Shown here piece by piece: positions 8,418 through 16,414 of a stretch of 64,000 nt of DNA. How positions within the stretch are numbered: position 1 is the first letter of the stretch; each line of letters starts with the position of its first letter. This stretch comes from Amycolatopsis echigonensis (GTDB lineage: Bacteria > Actinomycetota > Actinomycetes > Mycobacteriales > Pseudonocardiaceae): positions 62,001-126,000 of the forward strand of contig NZ_JACJHR010000001.1 in the NCBI RefSeq assembly GCF_014174495.1. The letters are read 5' to 3'. Position numbers and translations under genes: made by a program. The notes under the pieces were generated by a model. That model saw only the letters and a list, made by a program, of their open reading frames with translations, was not told where the DNA came from and made no database searches.

Positions 8418-9733
8418 CGCGCCACCCCGGCCGTCCGCGCGGCGAGGTCGGTGATCCGCTGCTCGCCGCCGGGCAACGAGGTCGCGATCCGGTTGTCGAG
8501 CGGTTTCGTCCACTGCTCGCCGATCCAGTCCACGCCCACCAGCGCGCCGACCACTCCGCCGACCGTCGCGGCGGCGGAGTCCGTGTCCCAGCCAGCCGTG
8601 ACAGCGAGCGAGATGCTCTGTCCGAAGTCACCGTCGCCGCGGGCCAGCGCGTACGCGATCACTGCGGCGTTGTTCAGCACGTGCACCCAATGCAGGTCGC
8701 CGTACCGGGCGTGCAACCGGTCCAGCCCGTCGTCGTAAGCAGCGGCTTCTCGCCCGAACCGCACCGCCTCGGCGAGTCGGCTTTCCGGCGGCAGAACGGT
8801 TTCCGCCGCATCGAGGACACTGTGGACGGAGTCGACCACCATCGCCGCCGACGCGAGTGCGGCTGCCCAGATCGCACCGTAAATGCCGTTGCGGGTGTGG
8901 CTGAGCCGCGCGTCGACCCACGCGAGCCGTGCGGCACCGCGGACATCGCCGGGGGAGACCCAGCCGAAAACGTCGGTCCGGATCAACGCGCCGATCCACT
9001 CGCGGAACGGGTTGAGGTGCTTCGCAGTCTCCGGCACCGGGCGCGCGTCCAGGAGGTTCCGGTACGCGGCACGCTCGGCGGTGAACACCCGCCCGGCCGG
9101 AAGCTGCTCCAGCCACAGCTGTGCGACGTCGTCGGTCGTGAATTCGCGGCCGTGCCGTTCCAGCAGCGTGAGCGCGAGGATGGGGTAATTGAGGTCGTCG
9201 TCCTCCGGCATCCCGGAGATGTTCTCCTCCAGGGAAGTCGGGGCCGACCGCCGGTTCCACGGCCACCGCGCGGCGACGTCGTCCGGCAGTCCGACGGCGG
9301 TGAACCACCGGTCCAGCGGCCAGCGTCCGGTCGCGCGCAGGATCTCCTCGATGCCCTCGCGCGGGATCTTCTCGACCGGCTTCCCGAGCAGGCACCCCGC
9401 CGCGCGGCCGGTCCACGCGCCGAGCGTGCGGTCCTCGGCACGCCTGGGCAGGACCGGAGCGGCCGGAAGCAGCGCGAGGATCTCGTCCCAGCCGTCCGGT
9501 TCTCCGGGCGACGGCGCGGCGGGGAGCGCGGCCAGCTCGTCCAGCAGCGTCCGGGCCAGCGCCCGCAACGCCGGGGACGCCGGCCGCGGTCCAGCCCCGC
9601 TCACGGCGGGAACCGGATCACCGCCGGCGGCGATCCAGCGCTCCCGCACCGAGGTCACGTCCCTGCCCTCGGCAGCGGACTGGACGAACTCGTGCGCGAG
9701 CAGGTCTTCGGGCTGAGCCCAGGTGAGCCTCAT
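8414..9733 (-). CDS. ADP-ribosylglycohydrolase family protein (long form, 439 aa)
   Basis: An ADP-ribosylglycohydrolase (ARH/DraG-like) family protein. Known members use two metal ions held by Asp-rich motifs to cut N- or O-glycosidic bonds to ribose. Here the first motif is MPEDDDLNYPILAL (about 175-188) and the second GWDTDSAAATVGG in the C-terminal quarter, with LGAWTGRAAGCLLGKP leading the fold at about 104-119. About 100 residues precede the core. It overlaps both neighbours by ATGA. Position in a sugar ABC-transporter operon beside a ribokinase-like gene argues for catabolism of a small ribosyl compound rather than removal of ADP-ribose from proteins; that is inference. Confidence 0.85.
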   Translation of the reverse strand: MRLTWAQPEDLLAHEFVQSAAEGRDVTSVRERWIAAGGDPVPAVSGAGPRPASPALRALARTLLDELAALPAAPSPGEPDGWDEILALLPAAPVLPRRAEDRTLGAWTGRAAGCLLGKPVEKIPREGIEEILRATGRWPLDRWFTAVGLPDDVAARWPWNRRSAPTSLEENISGMPEDDDLNYPILALTLLERHGREFTTDDVAQLWLEQLPAGRVFTAERAAYRNLLDARPVPETAKHLNPFREWIGALIRTDVFGWVSPGDVRGAARLAWVDARLSHTRNGIYGAIWAAALASAAMVVDSVHSVLDAAETVLPPESRLAEAVRFGREAAAYDDGLDRLHARYGDLHWVHVLNNAAVIAYALARGDGDFGQSISLAVTAGWDTDSAAATVGGVVGALVGVDWIGEQWTKPLDNRIATSLPGGEQRITDLAARTAGVAR

Positions 9734-10890
9734 GCCGCGTCCAGCGCGTCGAGGGCCGCCAGCCGCGCCTGGGCCCGTGCGCGGTCGGCTTTGACGATGT
9801 CCGTCGCGGCCGAGGCGAGCAGCCGCCCGGTCTCCCGCAAGTCCATCTTGCTGGCTTCGCCGATCGGATCGATCCATTCGTCCGGCACCGACGCCGCTCC
9901 GCCGAGCCCTGCGCAGAGCGCACCCGCCATCGACGCGATCGAATCCGCGTCCCGGCCGTAGTTCACCGAAGCCAGCACCGCCCCGCGATAGTCGCCCCGA
10001 TGGCCCAGCACGAATCCCAGCGCGGCGGGCAATTCCTCGATCGACTTGGTCCGCGACGGCCGCCGCGCGTCCATCGACATCTGCCGGTACTCCGGTCCGA
10101 CCGAATCGAACGGCGCGACGACCTCGCGGATCTTCCGCGCCAGCGCACGCTCCTCGTCGTCGTTCTTGGGTGTGGCGTTCCACCCCTGGAAGGCGTCGGC
10201 CACAGCCTGCAGCGCGGCCAACGTCCCGTCGTGCGACACCGCGAGCGCGGCCCGCACGATGTCGTCCAGCCCCGCACCCGGGGCGACCGAAGCGGCGACC
10301 ATCGCGGCCAGCACCCCGGCGGCCTCCCGGCCGTAGCTCGACTGGTGCGGCGCGGTCAGGTCGATCGCCTCGGCGTACGCGGCCTGCGGATCTCCCGGAT
10401 TCACCACGCCGACCGGCGCGATGTACATCGCCGCGCCGCAGTTCACGATGTTGCCGACGCCCGCCTCGCGCGGGTCCACGTGCCCGTAGTGCAGCTTGGC
10501 GACGATCCACTTTTCCGCCAGGAACACCCGCTGCAGCAACAGAGCCGTCGACTCCAGCTCCGGCACCCAGCGCGGTTCGCCGATCATCAGCGGGACGAGG
10601 TCCTCGGCCATCGCGTACGCGTCGAGGTGCGCGCGGCGTTTCGCGTACACCTCCACGATCGCGCGGGTCATCAAGGTGTCGTCGGTGATGTGCCCGTCGC
10701 CCTTGTGGTACGGCGCGATCGGGCGCGCGTCCCGCCAGTTCGGGTACCACGGACCGACGATGCCGGTCACCCGGCCGCCGTGCCGCTCCTCGATCTGCTC
10801 GGGCGTCCACCCTTCGGTCGCGCCGCCGAGCGCGTCCCCCACTGCCGCGCCGGTGATCACTGCCACCGCGCGGTCCTCCAGCCAGGTCAC
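9730..10890 (-). CDS. ADP-ribosylglycohydrolase family protein (386 aa)
   Basis: Second ARH-family protein of the operon, close to the usual length. Core motifs are VITGAAVGDALGG (11-23), GHITDDTLMT (66-75) and NYGRDADSIASMAGA (310-324), which supply the acidic metal ligands. The start is a GTG at 10890. Two adjacent, diverged family members suggest either a heteromer or two successive cuts on one compound. The long gap to the binding-protein gene upstream (about 90 bp) is filled by two strong hairpins at 10914-10976, so expression is probably lower than that of the binding protein. Confidence 0.87.
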   Translation of the reverse strand: MTWLEDRAVAVITGAAVGDALGGATEGWTPEQIEERHGGRVTGIVGPWYPNWRDARPIAPYHKGDGHITDDTLMTRAIVEVYAKRRAHLDAYAMAEDLVPLMIGEPRWVPELESTALLLQRVFLAEKWIVAKLHYGHVDPREAGVGNIVNCGAAMYIAPVGVVNPGDPQAAYAEAIDLTAPHQSSYGREAAGVLAAMVAASVAPGAGLDDIVRAALAVSHDGTLAALQAVADAFQGWNATPKNDDEERALARKIREVVAPFDSVGPEYRQMSMDARRPSRTKSIEELPAALGFVLGHRGDYRGAVLASVNYGRDADSIASMAGALCAGLGGAASVPDEWIDPIGEASKMDLRETGRLLASAATDIVKADRARAQARLAALDALDAA

Positions 10891-10913
10891 CGGCTTGCGT
10901 CCCTTCGTTCCCC

Positions 10914-10976
10914 GGCGCGGGCGGAGCGCCCGCGCCTGTTGTGCGCCGGGACCGGACCAGCGCCCGGTCCCGGCGC
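10914..10976 (-). terminator. Two consecutive GC-rich hairpins after the binding-protein gene
   Basis: A 10-bp stem (10914-10923 with 10927-10936, 3-nt loop) and a perfect 13-bp stem (10943-10955 with 10964-10976) lie between the stop of the binding-protein gene and the next start. There is no T-run. In ABC operons such structures commonly protect the binding-protein mRNA or partly stop transcription, giving more binding protein than downstream enzymes. Confidence 0.7.
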
Positions 10977-10981
10977 GGCAG

Positions 10982-12265
10982 TCACTTGCCGACGCTCTTC
11001 CAGCCGTCCTTCAGCTGCTGCGCCAGCGTGTTCGCGTCGATCTGGTTCGCCAGGAAGCGCTGGTAGGCGGGCGTCGCGACAGTGTCCTTCCACTGCGCGT
11101 ACTTGCCGGCGAACAGATACGGCGCCGAGGTCAGGTACTTGCCCGACGCCAGGATGGTGCTCCAGCCCTTCTTGGCGCTGAGCTTCTTGTCGAGCGCCTC
11201 GCGAGCGGAGTTGCTCGCCGGGATCAGCGTGTCGGCCTCGTTGAGCGCGGCGAGGTTCTCGGTGCTGGTGAAGAAGTCCAGGAACTTCGCGGCCTGCTCG
11301 ACGTGCTTGGAGTCCTTGTTGACCGAGAGCGTCTGCGGGTTCGCGGCCTGCGCCGGTCCGGCCGGGCCAGCGATCGGCGGCAGCGCGATCCAGTCGAGGT
11401 CCTTCGGCGCGTCCTTCTCGATGTTCGCCGCCTGGTACGAGCCCTGCACGGTCATCGCGACCTGGCCCGCGTAGAACGGGGCCAGCGCCTTGCCGCCGGA
11501 CTGGGTGAGCGTCACCGGCAGGATCGAGTGGTCGGTCGCGTTCATGTCGTGCACCAGCTGCGGCAGCGCCATTTCGCCCTGGCCGATGCTGATCTGCGCC
11601 TGGTCGCCGGTGCCCTCGAAGTACTTGCCGCCGAACCCCGGCGCCATCGCCACGAACGTCGCGGTCGGGCTCGACAGGCCCCAGCCGAGGCCGTACTTGC
11701 CGTCCTTCGTGGCGGTCTTGGCCATCTGGCGCAGCTGGTCCCAGGTCATCGTGTCGCCGGTCGGGATCCGCGCGCCGGACTGCTCCAGCAGTTTCTTGTT
11801 CGCGAAGACCACATAGGACTGCAGCTCGGTCGGGTAGGCGACGACCTTGCCGCCCACGGTCACCGAGTCGAGCACGCCCTTCGGGATGTCGGCCCGCTTC
11901 TGCTCGGACAGGTAAGGGGAGAGGTCGGCGAGGTAGCCGTCGGTCGCGAACGGCCCGATCCCGGCGGCCTCGTAGTGCACGATGTCCGGTGCGGTGCCCG
12001 CGTTGAACTGGGTGATCAGCTTGTCGTAGGCGCTGTCCCAGCCGGCTTGGACGACCTTCACCTGAGTCTCGGGATGCGCCTGGTTCCACTGCCCGACGAT
12101 CTTGTTCGTGGCGGTGATCGCGGCGGGCTGGTCGGACAGGGACTGGAAGGTGAGGGTGACCGGACCGCCGTTCCCGCTGTCCCCGCCGCTGCCGCCGCCG
12201 CACGCGGCGGCGAGCAAGCTGGTGAGGGCGAGGCTGGCGGCGGCTGCCGCGCGTCGTGTCTTCAT
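10982..12265 (-). CDS. ABC transporter extracellular sugar-binding lipoprotein
   Basis: A 427-residue family-1 (MalE-type) solute-binding protein. A signal peptide (MKTRRAAAAASLALTSLL) leads to a lipobox ending at Cys22 (LLAAAC), followed by a Gly/Ser linker, so it is anchored to the outside of the membrane. The body shows the family pattern TLTFQSLSDQPAA...VGQWNQAHPETQVKVVQAGW near the N-terminus and YAGQVAMTVQGSYQA later. No ATPase gene is present nearby; as is common in actinomycetes, a shared MsiK-type ATPase elsewhere probably drives the system. The start at 12265 gives a correctly sized signal peptide. Confidence 0.92.
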   Translation of the reverse strand: MKTRRAAAAASLALTSLLAAACGGGSGGDSGNGGPVTLTFQSLSDQPAAITATNKIVGQWNQAHPETQVKVVQAGWDSAYDKLITQFNAGTAPDIVHYEAAGIGPFATDGYLADLSPYLSEQKRADIPKGVLDSVTVGGKVVAYPTELQSYVVFANKKLLEQSGARIPTGDTMTWDQLRQMAKTATKDGKYGLGWGLSSPTATFVAMAPGFGGKYFEGTGDQAQISIGQGEMALPQLVHDMNATDHSILPVTLTQSGGKALAPFYAGQVAMTVQGSYQAANIEKDAPKDLDWIALPPIAGPAGPAQAANPQTLSVNKDSKHVEQAAKFLDFFTSTENLAALNEADTLIPASNSAREALDKKLSAKKGWSTILASGKYLTSAPYLFAGKYAQWKDTVATPAYQRFLANQIDANTLAQQLKDGWKSVGK

Positions 12266-12303
12266 CGACCGACCTTTCGAAGGGGTTTCCGATGGGGTGG
12301 GGC

Positions 12304-13131
12304 TCATCCCTTCACCGCCCCGGCCATGAGGCCGCCGGTGAGTTTCTTCCGCAGGAGGCTGAAGAAGGCGATGCTCGGGATCGCCGCGAGCACGGCGCCC
12401 GCGGCCAGCGGGCCGAGGGCGACCTTGCCCTCGCCGCCGATGAACATGGTGAGCGTGATCGGCAGGGTGTAGTTCTCCGGCGTCTGCAGCAGCACCAGCG
12501 CGAAGAAGAACTCGTTCCACGACGACACGAAGCTGAACATCGCCGTCGCGACCACGCCCGGGGCCAGCAGCGGGAACACGATGGTGCGCAGCACGGTGAA
12601 CCGGTTCGCGCCGTCCATCGCCCCGGCCTCCTCCAGCTCGACCGGGATCGCGGCGACGTAGCCCTGCAGCATCCACAGCGCGAACGGGAGGATGTAGGTG
12701 GTGTGCACGAGCGTCAGCCCGACGAGGCTGTCGGCGAGGCCGAGCGTCCGCAGCACGAGGAACAGCGGCAGGATCACCAGCACCACCGGGAACACCTGGC
12801 TGACGAGGATCCAGGTGACGCCCGCGATGCGCAGCTTGCCCTTGAGCCGGGCCAGCACGTAGGCCGCGGGCACCGAGATCAGGATCGCCAGCACGGTGCT
12901 GGCCAGCGCGACCAACAGGCTGTTGAGCGCCGAGTGCAGCAGGCCCTGCCGGGAAAGCGCTTCGCCGTAGTTGTCCCAATGCCAGTCGCTCGGGATCAGG
13001 TTGACCGACAGCGAGTTCAGCTCCGCCGACGACTTGACCGACGCGGAAATGAGCCACAGCAGCGGGAAACCGAGGAACAGCAGGTACAGCACGAGAGCCA
13101 GGTACTGCGCGGGGCGTACGGACCAGCGCAT
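12304..13131 (-). CDS. Carbohydrate ABC transporter permease (MalG type)
   Basis: A 275-residue inner-membrane permease with about six helices. The EAA loop that docks the ATPase reads EEAGAMDGANRFTVLRTIVF and the C-terminus KKLTGGLMAGAVKG is typical of the MalG half. It follows the other permease with a 3-bp gap and precedes the binding protein, so the three form one importer. It takes up a sugar or glycoside whose identity the sequence does not tell. Confidence 0.92.
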   Translation of the reverse strand: MRWSVRPAQYLALVLYLLFLGFPLLWLISASVKSSAELNSLSVNLIPSDWHWDNYGEALSRQGLLHSALNSLLVALASTVLAILISVPAAYVLARLKGKLRIAGVTWILVSQVFPVVLVILPLFLVLRTLGLADSLVGLTLVHTTYILPFALWMLQGYVAAIPVELEEAGAMDGANRFTVLRTIVFPLLAPGVVATAMFSFVSSWNEFFFALVLLQTPENYTLPITLTMFIGGEGKVALGPLAAGAVLAAIPSIAFFSLLRKKLTGGLMAGAVKG

Positions 13132-13134
13132 CGA

Positions 13135-14088
13135 TCACCGCCCCCTTTCCGGGCGGTCGCCGCGGAACTGCGACCGCAGGTAGATCGCGAGCAGCGCGAC
13201 GACCACGAGGACGAGGACCAGCCCCATCGCGGCGGCGTAGCCGATCTCGCGGTTCTTGAACGCTTCGAGGTAGACGAACAGCACCGGGACCATGGTCTTG
13301 CCGCCCGGGCCGCCCGCGGTGAGCACGTAAACGAGCGAGAAGGAATTGAAATTCCAGATAAAGTTCAGCGATGTGATGGAACTGACAATCGGGCGCATGC
13401 TCGGCCAGGTCACCGCGGTGAATCGGCGCCACGCCCCGGCTCCGTCCACCGCCGCCGCTTCGTGCAGTTCGGCGGGAATCTGTTGCAGGCCAGCCAGAAG
13501 CGTCACGGTGGTCTGCGGCATGCCGACCCATACGCCGACTACGATCACTGCGGGCAACGCGGTGGTGAAATCGCCGAGCCAGTTGATTCCGTCCGGCAGT
13601 CCGATGCTGCCGAGGAAGGCGTTGAGCGGACCGCCGTTGGCCGAATAAATCATTTGCCACATAATCGCGACGACCACCGGCGGCATCGCCCACGGAATGA
13701 GCGCGAGCACTCGCGTGAGGCCCTGCAGTTTGAGCCCGGAGTTGAGCAGCAACGCCAGGCCCATCGCGGCGGCCAGCTGCAGGACGGTCACGCCGACCGT
13801 CCAGATCAGACCGATCCGCAGCGAGTCCCAGAAAAGCGAGTTCCCGCCGAGGCGGACGAAGTTGTCGATCCCGGCGAAGCCGAAGTCCGGATGCCGCACC
13901 AGCCGGGTGTCGGTGAACGCCAGCGCGATGCCGATCACCAGCGGAGCCACGGACAGCACCAGGATCGGGATCAGCGACGGCATCACCAGCGCGATCGCCT
14001 CGCGCCGGCGAGTGCGGGCCAGCGTGGTCTTCTTCGGGCGCGGCGGGGGAGCGGGGGCGACCCGCCGCGGCTGCGTCGCGGTGGTCAT
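13135..14088 (-). CDS. Carbohydrate ABC transporter permease (MalF type)
   Basis: A 317-residue permease with a basic, Pro-rich cytoplasmic start (APAPPPRPKKTT) and about six helices beginning at IALVMPSLIPILVLSVAPLV. The EAA loop reads HEAAAVDGAGAWRRFTAVTW. Its ATG overlaps the stop of the LacI gene (ATGA, 14085-14088), so repressor and transporter are translated together and the repressor is likely autoregulated. Confidence 0.92.
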   Translation of the reverse strand: MTTATQPRRVAPAPPPRPKKTTLARTRRREAIALVMPSLIPILVLSVAPLVIGIALAFTDTRLVRHPDFGFAGIDNFVRLGGNSLFWDSLRIGLIWTVGVTVLQLAAAMGLALLLNSGLKLQGLTRVLALIPWAMPPVVVAIMWQMIYSANGGPLNAFLGSIGLPDGINWLGDFTTALPAVIVVGVWVGMPQTTVTLLAGLQQIPAELHEAAAVDGAGAWRRFTAVTWPSMRPIVSSITSLNFIWNFNSFSLVYVLTAGGPGGKTMVPVLFVYLEAFKNREIGYAAAMGLVLVLVVVALLAIYLRSQFRGDRPERGR

Positions 14089-15113
14089 TCCGCGTCCTCT
14101 CCGTTCTGGTCCACAGTGGACTCCCGGACGAACAGCTCGGTGCCGACGGAGATCTGCTGCGCGGGGGCGTCCGCGTCCTCGGTCAGCCCGAGCATCAGCC
14201 GGGCGGCGGCGCGCCCGCGCTCGGCCGAGCCGAGGGACACGCTGGTCAGCCGGGGGAGGAAAACCTGCCCGAGTTCGGTGTCGTCCATCCCGGTGACGGC
14301 GACGTCGCGCGGGACGGACAGGCCCCGCTCCCGGGCGGCGCGGACGGCCCCGATGGCGAGCAGGTCGTTGGCCGCCACGATGGCGTCCGGCCGGTGCGGA
14401 CGGTCGAGCAGCTTCCGGGCGGCTTCGATCCCCGCCGCGACCGTGAAATCGGCGGCGACCTCGACGTCCGTTCCTTCGGCGGAGAAGTCCTTCGCGGACA
14501 CCGCCTCGTCGAAACCACGTTGCCGCGAAGAGCCCGGGGTGGTGTCGAGCGGCCCGTTGAGGAAGCCGATCCGGCGGCGGCCGAGCGACACCACGTGCCG
14601 CACCGCCGCGCCGATCCCAGCCGCGGAATCGGTGGAGACCGAACTGATCCCGCGGTCGCTCATCGCCCGGCCGATCACCACGACCGGCACCGGGGCCTGG
14701 CCGATCTGCTCGATCAGCTCGTCGTCGGTGCGCAGCGGGATGACGATCATGCCGTCGACGAACCCGCCGTGCAGGCTGTGGATCAGCTCGGCGGTCGACG
14801 CCGCGGTGTCCCCGGTGGACATCACCACGACCCGATACCCGTGCGGTGCGAGCACTTCGTGGATGCCGCGCATGATCTCGACGTAGACCGGGTTGCCGAT
14901 GTCCGCCACCGCGAAGGCGATCTGCGACGTCTTCTTCAACCGCAACGACCGCCCGATCGCGTCCGCGCTGTACCCGAGTTCCGCCGCGGCGGCCCGGACG
15001 CGCTCGACCATCGCCTTGCTCGCGCCGGTCCCGTGCAGCGCGCGCGAGGTCGAGGCCAGCGATACGCCGGCGCGCTCGGCCACCTGGATCAGCGTGGCTC
15101 GGGTTGACGTCAT
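14085..15113 (-). CDS. LacI-family transcriptional repressor of the sugar operon
   Basis: A 342-residue LacI/GalR protein. The N-terminal HTH (TLIQVAERAGVSLASTSRAL) and hinge helix (IGRSLRLKKTSQIAFAV) precede a periplasmic-binding-like sensor domain (VSLGRRRIGFLNGPL, RPDAIVAANDLLAIGAV, MDDTELGQVFLPRLTSVS). It is the first gene of the operon and lies directly downstream of two perfect palindromic boxes at 15153-15168 and 15186-15201, its likely operators. The effector should be the imported sugar or a product of it. Confidence 0.93.
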   Translation of the reverse strand: MTSTRATLIQVAERAGVSLASTSRALHGTGASKAMVERVRAAAAELGYSADAIGRSLRLKKTSQIAFAVADIGNPVYVEIMRGIHEVLAPHGYRVVVMSTGDTAASTAELIHSLHGGFVDGMIVIPLRTDDELIEQIGQAPVPVVVIGRAMSDRGISSVSTDSAAGIGAAVRHVVSLGRRRIGFLNGPLDTTPGSSRQRGFDEAVSAKDFSAEGTDVEVAADFTVAAGIEAARKLLDRPHRPDAIVAANDLLAIGAVRAARERGLSVPRDVAVTGMDDTELGQVFLPRLTSVSLGSAERGRAAARLMLGLTEDADAPAQQISVGTELFVRESTVDQNGEDAE

Positions 15114-15152
15114 CGTCCCTCCCAGTCGGACACAGCGATACGGAAACCGTAG

Positions 15153-15201
15153 TTGGAAACGTTTCCAAGCTACGCTCTGGATGGTTTGGAAACGTTTCCA
15201 A
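15153..15201. promoter_or_regulatory. Twin LacI operators
   Basis: The same perfect 16-bp palindrome TTGGAAACGTTTCCAA occurs at 15153-15168 and 15186-15201. The spacing is 33 bp start to start, about three helical turns, so two dimers would sit on one DNA face. The AANCGNTT-like core is typical of LacI-family sites. They lie 40-88 bp upstream of the LacI start. Confidence 0.85.
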
Positions 15202-15492
15202 GCGGTGTCGGAATCATGTCACCCGGATGGCGGACGTGTCAACGGAGCTGCCGCGAGGGCGGGGGATCTGTGACGCCAGCGTGACGTGCGCTGGCTCAGG
15301 GGCCGCGGTCCGGATCGGTCAGTCACTCGCGGCGCGGTCCCGGCCAGCACTGCTCACGCGCCGCGGCCGTGCTGGTGGTCGCCGCCGGAGGCTCGGTGCT
15401 GTGCGTGCGCCGTTCCCGATTGTCAAGACGGGAGGCTCGACGGCCGCGTAGAGACACTGCGGGCTCAAGGAGGTTGCTGAGATACTGGGGGC
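15202..15492. other. Intergenic region without a recognised gene
   Basis: About 290 bp between the LacI operators and the ABM gene. I find no frame with convincing codon use. The last 30 bases hold AAGGAGG (15468-15474), 18 bp before the ATG at 15493, too far to be an ideal ribosome site. Confidence 0.4.
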
Positions 15493-15819
15493 ATGATCTT
15501 GATCGTCCTCAAAGCACAGATCCGCCCCGAGAAGCGCGGCGAATGGCTCGAAGGCATCCAGCGCTACACCGAGCAGGTGCGCAGCGAACCGGGCAATGTC
15601 TCGTTCGACTACTACCAGAACGGCAGCGACGAGAACGAATTCGTCATCGTCGAGGTCTTCGCCGACAGCGCCGCCGGGGACGCGCACGTCGCCACCGCGC
15701 ACGCGCAGGAGTTCTTCCCGTTCATGTCGACGGTCGTAGCGAAGAAACCTCAGATCAACTACCAGAACCTCGACGGCGAGGCCTGGTCGGAAATGGCCGA
15801 AGTCACCCCGGTCGAGTAG
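15493..15819 (+). CDS. ABM/YgiN-type quinol monooxygenase-like protein
   Basis: A 108-residue dimeric alpha+beta barrel protein of the antibiotic biosynthesis monooxygenase family. The pattern is clear: MILIVLKAQIRPEKRGEWLE, then EPGNVSFDYYQNGSDENEFVIVEVFAD and a conserved AHAQEFFPFMS helix. Some members oxidise quinols, others act on aromatic polyketides or have unknown substrates. It stands alone here, so no pathway can be given. Its 3' end overlaps the remnant of an amidohydrolase read from the other strand. Confidence 0.82.
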   Translation: MILIVLKAQIRPEKRGEWLEGIQRYTEQVRSEPGNVSFDYYQNGSDENEFVIVEVFADSAAGDAHVATAHAQEFFPFMSTVVAKKPQINYQNLDGEAWSEMAEVTPVE

Positions 15820-15863
15820 CGGCGGACCTGGCCGGGGCCGCGGACACCGCCCCGGCCACTCGG

Positions 15864-16046
15864 TCGTCGCTGGTGCACGATCCGCCCGTCCAGCACCGTG
15901 GTGGTCACGTGCACCTCGCCGAAGTTCTCCGGGCGGGTCTGTTCGAGGTCGGCGTCCAGCACCACGACGTCGCCGAGTTTTCCCGGAGTGAGCGAGCCCA
16001 TCCGGTCCTCCGTGCCGAGCGGGTACGCCGCGTCGAGCGTGTGTGC
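15864..16046 (-). pseudogene. C-terminal fragment of an amidohydrolase
   Basis: About 60 codons that read AHTLDAAYPLGTEDRMGSL, then PGKLGDVVVLDAD and a strand ending LDGRIVHQRR. This is the typical end of a metal-dependent amidohydrolase (YtcJ-like), with the C-terminal beta-sandwich strands. The catalytic barrel is missing because the sequence changes at about 16046 into the remnant of a PucR gene on the other strand. It has no start and no stop of its own at the right place. Confidence 0.7.
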
Positions 16047-16059
16047 TCCGGGCCAGTGC

Positions 16060-16405
16060 CGCGGACGTCGTGCCCGCCGATTCGTCCTATGTGGACGCTG
16101 AGCAGGCGTCGTCGTGGGGGCCGCTGCGGGAGGCGTTGCGCCCGGCGGCACTGGCCCCGTTCACGACCGCGGTGCTCGGGGCGTTGCGCGAACACGATCG
16201 CCGCACCGGCGGCGAGCTGGTTCCGACGCTCCGGTGCTACCTCGACGCGGACGGCAACCTGGAAACGGCCGCGCGGGAGCTGGGGGTGCATCGGAATACC
16301 GTGCGGACCCGGTTGCGGACCGCGGAGCGGGTGTCCCGGCGGCGGCTTGACCGGCCGCGGGACCGGTTGGAGTTGTGGCTGGCGCTGTCGGCGGAAGATC
16401 TCTGA
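16060..16405 (+). pseudogene. C-terminal fragment of a PucR-family regulator
   Basis: About 115 codons ending in the PucR-type HTH: LVPTLRCYLDADGNLETAAR, ELGVHRNTVRTRLRTAERV, then RLELWLAL. The N-terminal sensor and GGDEF-like parts are missing. The fragment starts where the amidohydrolase fragment begins on the opposite strand. An ATG at 16043 could open a 120-codon frame, but the product would be only a DNA-binding tail with no ribosome site in front, so I call it a remnant. Confidence 0.68.
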
Positions 16406-16414
16406 TCGGCGTGG

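Noticed and set aside
12256..14886. A very long plus-strand open frame over the ABC transporter genes
   Set aside because: The minus strand carries well recognised permease and binding-protein genes in this interval. The plus-strand product is rich in His, Gln, Arg and Asp without any motif.
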